Positions 34,848 to 44,179 of a DNA stretch of 64,000 nucleotides are shown here, piece after piece. Position 1 is the stretch's first letter. Every line of letters begins with the position of its first letter. The notes beneath the pieces were generated by a model. It saw nothing but the letters and a program-made list of their open reading frames with translations. It had not been told where the DNA came from and made no database searches. The translations under genes were made by a program, and so were the position numbers. The DNA is taken from assembly GCF_014196525.1 (NCBI RefSeq), contig NZ_JACIDX010000002.1:248001-312000 (forward strand), read 5' to 3'. Source of the DNA: Novosphingobium sediminicola. Lineage in GTDB: Bacteria > Pseudomonadota > Alphaproteobacteria > Sphingomonadales > Sphingomonadaceae.

Positions 34848-36157
34848 CGCCCGCCCGTGGCCAGATCGAGATCGTTGCGGGCCGACCAGTAGCGGGCCAG
34901 ATTGTCGGCATAGGCCGACCTTGCCTCCTGCACATTGGCCTGCGCGATCAGCACGGGATGCAGAATCGCGGTGCCCGCCTGCAACCCGGCGCGGGCCAGC
35001 GTCAGCGCGCTCTGACTGGCCACCAGCCTTTCGCGGGCCAGCGGAATCGCCTTTTGCGCCGCGATCATCTCCTGCCGCGCCGAGGCAACCTCCTTGCGCA
35101 AATCCTCCAGCCGCCGCCGCACCGCGATCCGGGCCAGCGCGCGCGATGCCGCCGCACTCTGCGCCTTGCCGATCACGCTGGCCGACAGGGTCAGCGACAG
35201 GCTGGCATTGGCGCTGGGCAGGCGGAACATCGTGTCGCTGACCTTGCCGGTGGGGATAGGATCGGCGGCCATCGCGCTGGCCGAAATCTGCGGCCCCACG
35301 GCGGCCAATATCGCCGCCGCACCCGCCGCATCGCTCACCCCCACCTGTTGCCGGATCGCGGCCAGATCGGCGCGATGGGCCAGAGCGGCGGCGGTCAGCG
35401 TGTCAAGCGCAGGCTCCTCAGCCGAGGGCGGTTCGGGCAAGGCCCCCTGCGCAGGAACCAGCAGCACCGCCGGATCGAGATCGAGCAACCCGGCCAGACG
35501 CAGCGAAGCGGCATAATAGGCATTGAGCGCCTTGATCTGATCCATCTGCGCGCGGGCCGCGCCTTCCCGCGCCATTTGCGTGTCCAGCGTCAGGCCCAGC
35601 CCCGATGCCTCGCGCGCCGCGCTCAGGCGCAACAGTTCGCGGCTTTCCTCGACCCGCTCGCTGCTGGCGATAATATGCGCCTGCGCCAGAGCCAGCGCGT
35701 AAAAGGCCTGCGCAATATCGTGATCGACCCGCCGGCCGGTGAATTCGGCATCATGGCGCAGCGCGGACAGATTGCGCCGCGCGGCCAGAATATCGAATAC
35801 CACCTGTCCGGGCCGCATGATCCAGCTGACCAGCGCAAAGGGGCTGACGCGCTCAAACCGGCCCACCTGATAGGCGCCCGCCGCCCCCGGCAAGGCCCCA
35901 TCCAGCCGCATCGCATCAACCCCCACCGCGATCCCCGGCAGGGCCGCGCCCAAGGCCCCGCTGACCACGCCGCTGCCCTGTTTAACCCGCGCCTTGGCCT
36001 CCTCCAGATCGAGGTTTCGCGCATGGGCCAGTTGCAGCGCATGGGGCAGATCAAGGCTGACCACATCGCGCGCCAACGTAGCCAATTCGCCGGAAGCAGG
36101 CTCCTGCGCCATGGCGGGCGCGGCGATCAGCATCAGCGCCAGCGCGGCCCGCTTCAT
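34844..36157 (-). CDS. TolC family outer-membrane efflux protein
   Basis: Outer-membrane channel of 437 residues with a signal peptide (MKRAALALMLIAAPAMAQ). Two repeated TolC/OEP modules are visible as long helical segments (ALQLAHARNLDLEEAKARVKQG and LAHRADLAAIRQQVGVSDAA, each in the first helix of a repeat). Third gene of the RND operon: its ATG overlaps the adaptor stop (ATGA). It would form the outer conduit of a tripartite pump with the adaptor and permease upstream. Confidence 0.92.
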   Translation of the reverse strand: MKRAALALMLIAAPAMAQEPASGELATLARDVVSLDLPHALQLAHARNLDLEEAKARVKQGSGVVSGALGAALPGIAVGVDAMRLDGALPGAAGAYQVGRFERVSPFALVSWIMRPGQVVFDILAARRNLSALRHDAEFTGRRVDHDIAQAFYALALAQAHIIASSERVEESRELLRLSAAREASGLGLTLDTQMAREGAARAQMDQIKALNAYYAASLRLAGLLDLDPAVLLVPAQGALPEPPSAEEPALDTLTAAALAHRADLAAIRQQVGVSDAAGAAAILAAVGPQISASAMAADPIPTGKVSDTMFRLPSANASLSLTLSASVIGKAQSAAASRALARIAVRRRLEDLRKEVASARQEMIAAQKAIPLARERLVASQSALTLARAGLQAGTAILHPVLIAQANVQEARSAYADNLARYWSARNDLDLATGGR

Positions 36158-37257
36158 GGCGCCACCTTGACCGTCACGGCATTGCCCACCGGCGGCGCGG
36201 ATTTGGCATTGGCCAGAATGACATCGGCCACGCCCACCCCATCGGTGATTTCGGTCAGCTTGCCATCGGTGATCCCGGTGGTGATCACCCGGCGCGCGAC
36301 CTTGCCGCCGATGACGGCCATGACGAAACTGCCATTGTCATCCTTGCCGATGGCCGCATTGGGCAGGCCCAGCGCGCCGGTGTGTCGCGCCGTCTCGATT
36401 TTCGCCCGCGTAAAGCCGCCCGCCAGCAAACGGTCGCCCGGCACGTCGATTTCGGCCATCATCGTGCGCGTGGCCTGATCCAGGCTGCCTGCGGTGCGGG
36501 TGACACTGGCCTTGACCGGATCGTCGCTCCCCGTGCTCAGCGTCGCGCTCTGCCCCTTGCGCACTGCGGCGGCCTGCGCGGCGGGCACGGCCACCATCAC
36601 GCGCAACCGGTCAACCTGCTGCACCGTGAACAAAGGCGAGGAGAGGCCATTGGTGGCCGCCTGAATGAAGACGCCATTGTTGACCATGCGCCGCGTCACC
36701 ACCCCGGCAAAGGGCGCGACAATCCGCGTATAGGCCGAAACCGCCTGCGCCTTGGCCAGCGTGGCGGCGGCCAGATCGGCCTGCGCATGGGCGATGCTGG
36801 TGTGCGCTTTTGCCTCGTCCATCGCCTGATCGGTGATGCCCTTGGCGCGATAGAGTTCCTCCTGCCGCTTCTGCGTGATCTGTTGCAGCGACAGTTCGGC
36901 CCGCCGCGCGGCCAATGTCGCGCGGTCCTCGGCCAGTTCATGCGCGACCTCGGGCAGGCGGATCGTGGCCAGCACCTGTCCGGCGGTCACCCTGTCGCCA
37001 ATATCGACGCGCATATCGGCCACATAGCCCGAAACCTTGGCGAAGAGGTCGGCGCTCTGCCATGGCTCGATGCTGGCGTCGGCCTCGAAACTGGCGGCAA
37101 TATCGGCGCGGGCGGGATGGACGGCATCCAGCGCCGAGGCCGCCGCAGGCGCGCTTGATGCGGCGGGGGCGCTTTGCCCATGCCACCACAGGCCCCCGGC
37201 GATCAGCACGCCCGCGCCCATGGCCATCGACAGAGCCTTGGATGAAGTCATCGACAT
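36154..37257 (-). CDS. RND efflux periplasmic adaptor (membrane fusion protein)
   Basis: Adaptor of 367 residues: N-terminal membrane anchor (about 8-25), barrel-sandwich/lipoyl halves (about 65-100 DLFAKVSGYVADMRVDIGDRVTAGQVLATIRLPE, written here as the region DLFAKVSGYV to LATI, and about 175-200 RIVAPFAGVVTRRMVNNGVF), an alpha-helical hairpin between them, and beta-barrel and membrane-proximal domains after. It links the permease to the TolC-type channel. Twelve bases separate it from the permease gene; a second ATG lies two codons downstream of the chosen one. Confidence 0.92.
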   Translation of the reverse strand: MSMTSSKALSMAMGAGVLIAGGLWWHGQSAPAASSAPAAASALDAVHPARADIAASFEADASIEPWQSADLFAKVSGYVADMRVDIGDRVTAGQVLATIRLPEVAHELAEDRATLAARRAELSLQQITQKRQEELYRAKGITDQAMDEAKAHTSIAHAQADLAAATLAKAQAVSAYTRIVAPFAGVVTRRMVNNGVFIQAATNGLSSPLFTVQQVDRLRVMVAVPAAQAAAVRKGQSATLSTGSDDPVKASVTRTAGSLDQATRTMMAEIDVPGDRLLAGGFTRAKIETARHTGALGLPNAAIGKDDNGSFVMAVIGGKVARRVITTGITDGKLTEITDGVGVADVILANAKSAPPVGNAVTVKVAP

Positions 37258-37269
37258 GACGGCAAACCT

Positions 37270-40200
37270 TTACGCATGAGAAGAAGCCGCCGGATCATCG
37301 GGATCGAGCGAAGGCGAATGGCGCGAGGCCGAGGCGCGCAGCAGGCCAAAGATCACCGGCAGGACGAACAGCGTGGCCAGCGTGGCAGTGATCACCCCGC
37401 CCGCCACCGCCCGGCCCAGCGGCGCGGTCTGCGCCCCGCTCTCGCCAAGGCCCAGCGCCATCGGGGCCATGCCCGCCACCATCGCCATGCTGGTCATCAC
37501 GATGGGACGCAGGCGGGTCGATGCGCCATGCCATCCGGCCTCCATCGCGCTCATGCCGTCGATCCGCGCCTTTTCGGCAAAACTCACCAGCAGGATCGCA
37601 TTGGCCACCGCCACGCCGGTCGCCGTGATCGCGCCCATATAGCTTTCCAGATTGAGCGTCGTGCCCGTCAGCCCCAGCGTCAGCACCACCCCCACCAACG
37701 CGGCAGGCACGCTGGAGAGCGCGCAAAGCGCCAGACCGGGCGACTGGAAATAGGCCAGCAGCATCAGGAAAATCGCCAGAACCGCCACCAGCAAGCCGGT
37801 TTGCAGATTGCTCAGAATATCGCGCAAAGGCTCGACCTGACCGCGCAGCATCACGGTGATGCCCTTGGGCGGCGGGCCAAGGCTGTCAACGGCGGCCTGC
37901 ACCTGCCCCGCCACGGTGCCCAGCGCGGCATGTTCATAATTGGCGGTCACGCTGACCACGCGCTGGCCGTTATAGCGGTCGAACTGGCCCGGCACGCTGC
38001 CCTGCGCCACCTGCGCCACATTGCGCAGCAGCATCGGATGGCCGCTGGCGGAACTGACCGGCAGATTGCGCAGATCCTCCATCGTCGCCGGTTTGGCGGG
38101 CGCGCCCTGCACCTGCACCTGATAGGAAACGCCGGTGTTAGCCGCCCAATAGACCGGCTGGGTAAAGCGGCTCGACGAGGTGAAAGGCGTGAGCGAACGG
38201 GTAAGATTGTCCGCCGAAACGCCCGCCAGCCCGGCCAGCCCCCGGTCCAGCGTCACCTTGACCGCTGGATAATCCAGCGTCTGGGCGATCTGGACATCGC
38301 GCAAAGCCCCGATCCGGCCCATCGCGGCACGGATCTTTTCGGCATAGGCGCGATTGTCCTCCAGCGATTTGCCAAGCACGGCGACCTCGATGGGGGTCTG
38401 CGCGCCAAAACTCATCACCCGGCTGACAATATCGGCAGGCTCGAAGGAGGTGCGCAATTGCGGCAACTCCTTCGCCAGATCGCCGCGCAGCCGGTCGCGC
38501 AGCGCAGCCATATCGCGATGATCCTTAAGCTGAACCTGAAGCACAGCCTCATGCGTGCCGCCATTCCATTGGTGGATGAAATTGATCGGATAGGCCGACC
38601 CATGCATCCCCACCAGCGCCAGACTGGCCGCCACGCCATCGCCGGTATCGCGCGCTATAATGGCCAATGCCCGCTTGGTCAGATCCTCGGTCAGATCGAG
38701 CCGCGTCCCGGCGGGCGCGCGCAGGCGCAATTGCAATTGCCCGGCAGACCCTTGCGGAAAAATATCGGCGCCCAGATAGGCCCCGCCCAGCCCCACCACC
38801 AGCGCCGCACCGGCCAGATAGGCCCCCGCCACCAGCCCGGCAGGCAGGCCCGCCACGCGCTCCTTCACTCCCTGATAGCGCCGCCGCAGCCCCTCGTCCG
38901 GACCGTCATGGCCAATCGCATCGGCACGCAACCACCAAACCGCCAGCACCGGCACCAGTGTGCGATCGAGCAACCACGAGGCGATCATCGCAAAACCCAC
39001 CGCCAGCGTCATCGGCAGGAACAGCGCCCGCGCCGCGCCCTGCATGAACAGCGCCGGCACGAAAACGCACAGCACGCAGAGCAGCGCGATCAGCAAAGGC
39101 CCCGCCACCTCGCGCCCGGAATCGGCCACCGCGCGCGGCAGAGCCTTGCCCTGCGCCAATTGTACATGGATATTTTCCATCGTCACCGTGGACATATCCA
39201 CCAGAATGCCCACCGCCAGCGCCAAGCCGCCAAGGCTCATCAGATTGATCGTCGCCCCCGTCAGCCACAGCGCCAGACTGGCCGCAAGCAGGGCCAGCGG
39301 GATATTGACCACCACCACCAGCGCCGCACGCGCATCGCGCAGAAACAGCAGCACCATCACGCCCGTCAGCAAGGCCCCCAGCGCCGCCTCCAGCGTCAGG
39401 CTGGCCATTGCGCGGGTGACAAAGCCCGACTGGTCGAATTCATAGCTGACCGTCACATCCTCGGGCAGCGCGGCCTGAAACTTGCCCAGATTGGCCTTGA
39501 CCGCATCGACCACCGCCAGCGTCGAAGCGTCCGCCCGCTTGGTTACGGGAATATAGACCGTGCGCCGCCCGTTCGAGAGCGCATAGCTGGTGACGATATC
39601 CGATCCATCAACCACCTTGGCCACATCGCCCACATGCACGGCGGGGAAGGAACCGGGCCTCAGCGGCACGCTCTCCAGTTCCTTGGCGTCGGTCACCATC
39701 GCATTGGTGGGCACGATCGGATATTTGCCGTCCAGCGCGATATTGCCCGATGGGCTGATGACCTGAGAGCGGGCCACGGCATTGACCACATCGTCGAGCG
39801 AAAGATTATACGAGGCCAGCTTAGCCGGATCGGTGTTGAGCACAATCGTGCGCGGCGCCCCGCCAAAGGGCGGCGGCGCGGACACGCCCGGCAGCGTGGC
39901 GAACATCGGCCGGATCGTGTTGAGCGCCAGATCCTGCATCTGTCCCACGGGCCGCGCCGCGCTGGAGAAAACCAGATTGCCCACCGGCACGCTGCCCGCA
40001 TCAAAGCGCATGGCAAAGGGCGGCACGGTGCCGGGCGGCATAAAGGCGCGGGCACGGTTCACATAAGAAATCGTCTCGGACATGGCCTGCGACATGTCGG
40101 TGCCGGGATGGAATTGCAGTTTGAGCACCGTGGCGCCCTGAATCGATTTCGATTCAACATGTTCAAGGCCGGTGATGTAGAGAAAGTGATATTCGTAATA

Positions 40201-40395
40201 ATAGGTGACCAGCCCTTCCATCTGGGCCGGGTCCAGCCCGCCATAGGGCTGGGCGACATAGATCGTGGGCACGTTGAGATTGGGGAACACATCGCGCGGC
40301 ATGCGCGACAGACCGAAAAAGGCCGACAGCGCCATGGCCAGAACCAGAACCACCACCGTCCACGGACGGCGCAGCGATTGATTGACCAGATTCAT
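37270..40395 (-). CDS. RND efflux permease
   Basis: Inner-membrane pump of 1041 residues with the twofold-repeat RND architecture: a transmembrane helix, a large periplasmic loop, six helices, then the same again. N-terminus NLVNQSLRRPWTVVVLVLAM; SLGGLALAVGILVDMSTVTMEN in TM4. The TM4 aspartate pair used for proton relay in AcrB (DD) reads D400-M401, and the TM10 lysine position reads alanine (TGVAVANAILLVSFAEK). The substrate (drug, metal or other) cannot be told. First gene of the operon with adaptor and TolC; divergent from a two-component system that may regulate it. Confidence 0.93.
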   Translation of the reverse strand: MNLVNQSLRRPWTVVVLVLAMALSAFFGLSRMPRDVFPNLNVPTIYVAQPYGGLDPAQMEGLVTYYYEYHFLYITGLEHVESKSIQGATVLKLQFHPGTDMSQAMSETISYVNRARAFMPPGTVPPFAMRFDAGSVPVGNLVFSSAARPVGQMQDLALNTIRPMFATLPGVSAPPPFGGAPRTIVLNTDPAKLASYNLSLDDVVNAVARSQVISPSGNIALDGKYPIVPTNAMVTDAKELESVPLRPGSFPAVHVGDVAKVVDGSDIVTSYALSNGRRTVYIPVTKRADASTLAVVDAVKANLGKFQAALPEDVTVSYEFDQSGFVTRAMASLTLEAALGALLTGVMVLLFLRDARAALVVVVNIPLALLAASLALWLTGATINLMSLGGLALAVGILVDMSTVTMENIHVQLAQGKALPRAVADSGREVAGPLLIALLCVLCVFVPALFMQGAARALFLPMTLAVGFAMIASWLLDRTLVPVLAVWWLRADAIGHDGPDEGLRRRYQGVKERVAGLPAGLVAGAYLAGAALVVGLGGAYLGADIFPQGSAGQLQLRLRAPAGTRLDLTEDLTKRALAIIARDTGDGVAASLALVGMHGSAYPINFIHQWNGGTHEAVLQVQLKDHRDMAALRDRLRGDLAKELPQLRTSFEPADIVSRVMSFGAQTPIEVAVLGKSLEDNRAYAEKIRAAMGRIGALRDVQIAQTLDYPAVKVTLDRGLAGLAGVSADNLTRSLTPFTSSSRFTQPVYWAANTGVSYQVQVQGAPAKPATMEDLRNLPVSSASGHPMLLRNVAQVAQGSVPGQFDRYNGQRVVSVTANYEHAALGTVAGQVQAAVDSLGPPPKGITVMLRGQVEPLRDILSNLQTGLLVAVLAIFLMLLAYFQSPGLALCALSSVPAALVGVVLTLGLTGTTLNLESYMGAITATGVAVANAILLVSFAEKARIDGMSAMEAGWHGASTRLRPIVMTSMAMVAGMAPMALGLGESGAQTAPLGRAVAGGVITATLATLFVLPVIFGLLRASASRHSPSLDPDDPAASSHA

Positions 40396-40523
40396 CGGCG
40401 CCTTGGACCTTTTCCCCTGCCCCCCGCCGCATGGCGCGGGCGCATCCTTTATGGCCGCAAGAACAGCCTGTTATCCTGCGTGTTAGCAGAGCATGCCTGC
40501 GTTTCGGCGTTAAGTCTTGTGGG

Positions 40524-40540
40524 GAAATGTCAAGAAATGT
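40524..40540. promoter_or_regulatory. Ten-base-period direct repeat, possible response-regulator site
   Basis: GAAATGT occurs at 40524-40530 and again at 40534-40540, a ten-base period with CAA/GAA spacers. OmpR-family regulators bind tandem half-sites on one helix face with this spacing. It lies between the RND operon and the response-regulator gene, in the 233 bases that hold both promoters. Confidence 0.45.
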
Positions 40541-40628
40541 GAAGGCTCGCCATCGTTCAGGCGCCGCGCGTGACAAGGCCGCGCCACATGGCTAGGCAGG
40601 GTGAAAGCCAGATGGGAGAGGCGCAGGC

Positions 40629-41333
40629 ATGAACTGCCCGGTGCTGATCATTGATGATGATGCCGAACTGACGGATATGCTTGGCGAATATCTGGGCGCC
40701 GAGGGTTTTGTCGTGAGCGCGGTGCATGATGGGCTGGAGGCGCTGCACGTGGCGGGGCAAGGGCATTATGCGCTGGCGGTGCTGGATATTATGCTGCCCG
40801 GCCTTGGCGGGCTGGAGGTGCTGCGCCAACTCCGCCAGACCTCAATGATGCCGGTGCTGATGCTGACCGCGCGGGGCAGCGATCTGGACCGCATCGTCGG
40901 GTTGGAGCTGGGCGCGGATGATTATATGCCCAAGCCGTTCAACCCGCGCGAATTAGTGGCGCGGATGCGCGCGATCCTGCGCCGGTTTGAAACCCGTGAG
41001 CCGCCGCGCCCCGCGCCCGCCGGTTTTGCCGGGCTGGAGGTCGATGCCACGCGCTTCGTCGCTCGCCTGGCGGGCGTGCCGTTGGGCCTGACGGGCACAG
41101 AGTTCCGCATTCTGGAAATGCTGGCGGGCGAGGCACAGCAAATCCACCGCCGCGATGCGCTGACGCAGGCCGTGCTGGGGCGGCGGCTGCTCAATCAGGA
41201 TCGCAGCATCGATACCCATATCAGCAACATCCGCCGCAAATTGTCCGCCGCCGCGCCGGGCATGGTCGATATCAAGGCCATTCGCGGCCAGGGCTATGTG
41301 CTGGTCGCGCTGGGCGGCAAGGCCGCCGCGTGA
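40629..41333 (+). CDS. OmpR-family response regulator (CpxR-like)
   Basis: Two-component regulator of 234 residues. Receiver domain (1-115) with acidic pocket DDD near residue 9-11, phosphoacceptor D53 in VLDIMLPG, and conserved lysine in LGADDYMPKPFNPREL; C-terminal winged helix (about 135-230) with TGTEFRILEMLA and DRSIDTHISNIRRKL. Its stop overlaps the histidine-kinase GTG start (GTGA). Probably senses envelope stress or pump substrates and controls the divergent RND operon. Confidence 0.95.
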   Translation: MNCPVLIIDDDAELTDMLGEYLGAEGFVVSAVHDGLEALHVAGQGHYALAVLDIMLPGLGGLEVLRQLRQTSMMPVLMLTARGSDLDRIVGLELGADDYMPKPFNPRELVARMRAILRRFETREPPRPAPAGFAGLEVDATRFVARLAGVPLGLTGTEFRILEMLAGEAQQIHRRDALTQAVLGRRLLNQDRSIDTHISNIRRKLSAAAPGMVDIKAIRGQGYVLVALGGKAAA

Positions 41334-42703
41334 GATCGATTTTTTCGCGTATTTTCCTCAGCTTCTGGCTGGCCATGGCGTTGATTGCGGCCTCGGCGGT
41401 GGGGGTGACGGTGGCCGTGGCATGGGCGCGGGCCGAGGCGCTGGAAGCCTTCGATCCGGGCGCCTTGCTGCGCGGCGCATCGCAGGCGTGGCGCGAGGGC
41501 GGCGATACGCAATTGCGCCAATGGCTGACGGGCGAGGCGCGCCGGGCCGACAATATCATGGTCTTTGTGCTGGATGCGCAGGGGCGCGACATGCTGGGGC
41601 GCACGGTGCCGGCGCAATTGCATCTCGATCAGGCATCAACGAAAAGCCCGCCACCGGGCGCCCCGTCATCTGGCAATGCCACCCCCGGCTTTATGCGGCG
41701 GCGCGACCATATGCTGCTCTCCTCCCCCTTGCCGGGCGGGCAATGGCGGCTGGTGGCTGGATGGCCCGGGGCCACAGCTTTTGATGTGCTGGGCTCCTAT
41801 GATGTCTGGATCGCGATGGGTCTGCTGGCGCTGGGGGTCAGCGGGGCGATGGCATGGTGGCTGGCGCGCCAGATCAGCCACCCCGTGGTGGCACTGCAGG
41901 CCAGCGCGCGCAGGTTGGCCGAGGGCGATCTGGGCGCGCGGCCCGAAGACTGGCTGATGGCGCGGCGGGACGAATTGGGCAGTCTGGCGGGCGAATTCAC
42001 CACGATGGCGCAAAGGTTGCGGCAACAGCTCGACAGCAAGGATGAATTGCTGCGCGATATCAGCCATGAATTGCGTTCTCCCCTGACGCGGCTGCGGGTG
42101 GCGGCGGCGCTGGCCCGGCAGAATGCAGGGGATCTGGAAACCCATCTGGCGCGGGTCGAGCGCGACATTGACCGGCTGGACCGAATCATCGGTGACACTT
42201 TACGCTTTTCGGCAATGAGTACGCCGGGACGGCAACTGGACAGGCAGGTGGTCGATCTGGCGGAATTGCTGGGCGAGGCGGTGGATGATGCGCGGATCGA
42301 GGCCGATCAGCGCCGGATCGCGCTGAGCCTGAATGCACCCGATGGTGTCGGAATGCCATGCGATCCCGACCTTCTGCGCCGCGCCTTTGACAATGTGCTG
42401 CGCAATGCGATCCGCCATTCGCCCGCAGGCGAACAGATTGCCGTCACGCTCGAAACCGGCCCCGACCGGCTCTCCATCTCGATTGCCGACCGGGGCGAGG
42501 GCGTGCCGGATGAGGCGCTCGAACGGATCTTTGAAGCCTTCTATCGGGTGGACAAGGCGCGCGGCGCGCAAAGCGGTGGGGCCGGGCTGGGGCTGGCGAT
42601 CACGGCGCGGATTACCGCGCTGCATGACGGCAGCGTGGCGGCGGTCAACCGGCCCGAGGGCGGGCTGACCATCCGCTTCGATTTTCCACATCAATGGCCC
42701 TAA
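41330..42703 (+). CDS. Sensor histidine kinase (CpxA/EnvZ type)
   Basis: Membrane kinase of 457 residues: transmembrane helix 1 (about 8-32), periplasmic sensor (about 33-155), transmembrane helix 2 (about 158-178), HAMP (about 180-235), DHp with H246 in RDISHELRSPLTRLR, and an ATPase domain with N box FDNVLRNAIRHSP, G1 DRGEGVPDEAL and G2 GGAGLGLAI. Starts at a GTG overlapping the response-regulator stop. Partner of the preceding regulator. Confidence 0.95.
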   Translation: MRSIFSRIFLSFWLAMALIAASAVGVTVAVAWARAEALEAFDPGALLRGASQAWREGGDTQLRQWLTGEARRADNIMVFVLDAQGRDMLGRTVPAQLHLDQASTKSPPPGAPSSGNATPGFMRRRDHMLLSSPLPGGQWRLVAGWPGATAFDVLGSYDVWIAMGLLALGVSGAMAWWLARQISHPVVALQASARRLAEGDLGARPEDWLMARRDELGSLAGEFTTMAQRLRQQLDSKDELLRDISHELRSPLTRLRVAAALARQNAGDLETHLARVERDIDRLDRIIGDTLRFSAMSTPGRQLDRQVVDLAELLGEAVDDARIEADQRRIALSLNAPDGVGMPCDPDLLRRAFDNVLRNAIRHSPAGEQIAVTLETGPDRLSISIADRGEGVPDEALERIFEAFYRVDKARGAQSGGAGLGLAITARITALHDGSVAAVNRPEGGLTIRFDFPHQWP

Positions 42704-42730
42704 GGCTCACGTGTCCCTAGGATTAGGGCC
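42696..42730. terminator. Inverted repeat shared by two convergent gene ends
   Basis: GGCCCTAA (42696-42703) and TTAGGGCC (42723-42730) are perfect eight-base arms around a 19-base loop. Each arm contains the stop codon of one convergent gene (kinase and sulfatase). It may serve as a bidirectional terminator; there is no T-run. Confidence 0.4.
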
Positions 42731-44156
42731 GAACAAATGTCTGGGCCTTTTCGATGCCGAAATGATCGGCCAATTGGCCTCCGGTAAAGCCGCTGGTCCC
42801 CGCGTCATAATCGAGGGGGAGCATTTGCGCGTTCCACCTCTGCCACTCCGCCTGCATTTCGCGGAATTTTTCCGGCATCCGATCCTTCAGGTTCGCGCGC
42901 TCCTGCGGATCGTCCACCACGTGGAACAGGAAAGTGTTGTTCAGGATTTTCAGATATTTCCAGTCACCTTTGCGGCAAGCTTCCTGATTGAGATTAAGAT
43001 AGCGCCATGAGAAACTGCGCTCATGCGCCTGATCGGGACGGCGCAGGGCGGGCAGCAAATTTTCGCCATCGGAGGGGAAGGCCGGATCGGGCGTCGTCCC
43101 CGCCGCCGCCAGCAAGGTGGGCAGCCAGTCCATCGTCATGATCGGTTGCGCGCTGACCGCGCCCGGACGCGCAACGCCGGGCCAGCGGACGATGGCAGGC
43201 ACGCGTAGGCCGCCTTCCAGCAGCTCGGTCTTGCGCCCGGTGAAGGGGCCGGTGTCGGAGAAACGTTCGCCGCCGTTGTCGCTGGTGAAGACGACAATCG
43301 TATTGTCCTCCATCCCCAGTTCTTTCAGGTGCTTGAGCGTCAGGCCGATCTGATAATCCATCCGCGTGACCATCTGCGCATAGATCTTGGCGCTGCCCCC
43401 GTCGAAATGGAACATGGCCATCGGCTTGCCGCTCTCGTCCAGACGGCGAGCTTCGGCCACGTCCTCAGGCCCTTCCCACGGCCAATGCGGCGCGTTGAAA
43501 TGCAGCGACATAAAGAAAGGCTTATTCTGCCGCGCATAGTCGGTGATCACCTCGCGCGCCTTGGCGCCCAGCAGGTCGGTCAGATAGCCCTGCTGGTCGA
43601 TCTGGCGCGCGTCATCCCACAGGTCCGCCTTGCCGAAAGCCTTGTGGGTGAAATAGTCCAGACCGCCGCCGCGAAAGCCCCAAAAATGGTCATAGCCGCT
43701 TTGCTGCGGCCCATAATCGGGCAGCGCCCCCAGATGCCATTTGCCGATCAGCATCGTGCCATAGCCCGCCTTACGCAGCAGCGAGGGCAAAGTGGGGTGG
43801 CTGGCGGGCAGCCCGACCGGGCGCTGGCCCAAGGGTTCCTCCAGTCCCACGGTCAGCCGGTTTTGATAACGCCCGGTGATCAGCGCCGTGCGCGTGGCCG
43901 AACAGACCGCCGAATTGGCATAGGCCTGTGTGAAGCGCACCCCTTGCGCGGCCAGAGCATCGAGCGCCGGGGTGGCGTAATCACGCCGCCCATAGCAACT
44001 GAGATCCGCAAAACCCATGTCATCGGCTAGAATGAACAGGATATTGGGCGGGCGCTGCTCCTTGCCCGTGGCGGCTCTGGCCAGTTCGGGCATCAGGCCC
44101 GCCCCCATCATAGCCGTCGATCCGGCAATCAGCGAACGTCGCGATAACGAAGCCAT
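42723..44156 (-). CDS. Tat-exported sulfatase (arylsulfatase family)
   Basis: Sulfuric-ester hydrolase of 477 residues. A Tat-like signal (SRRSLIAGSTAMMGAG) opens the protein. ILADDMGFADLSCYG carries metal ligands, and the formylglycine site is C85 in CSATR (family C-x-P/A-x-R), followed by ALITGRY. The closing YKDRMPEK-type region and VFTSDNGGERF fit arylsulfatase A-like enzymes. No formylglycine-generating enzyme is in the window, so maturation must be supplied elsewhere. It lies 23 bases after the TBDR gene and probably shares its transcript, suggesting import and desulfation of a sulfate ester. Confidence 0.93.
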   Translation of the reverse strand: MASLSRRSLIAGSTAMMGAGLMPELARAATGKEQRPPNILFILADDMGFADLSCYGRRDYATPALDALAAQGVRFTQAYANSAVCSATRTALITGRYQNRLTVGLEEPLGQRPVGLPASHPTLPSLLRKAGYGTMLIGKWHLGALPDYGPQQSGYDHFWGFRGGGLDYFTHKAFGKADLWDDARQIDQQGYLTDLLGAKAREVITDYARQNKPFFMSLHFNAPHWPWEGPEDVAEARRLDESGKPMAMFHFDGGSAKIYAQMVTRMDYQIGLTLKHLKELGMEDNTIVVFTSDNGGERFSDTGPFTGRKTELLEGGLRVPAIVRWPGVARPGAVSAQPIMTMDWLPTLLAAAGTTPDPAFPSDGENLLPALRRPDQAHERSFSWRYLNLNQEACRKGDWKYLKILNNTFLFHVVDDPQERANLKDRMPEKFREMQAEWQRWNAQMLPLDYDAGTSGFTGGQLADHFGIEKAQTFVRP

Positions 44157-44179
44157 GAAATTTGTCCTTAAAGGAATGA

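Noticed and set aside
37276-40542. A plus-strand open frame of 1088 codons opposite the RND permease
   Set aside because: Composed mainly of Arg, His, Gln and Gly repeats; a shadow of the permease gene.
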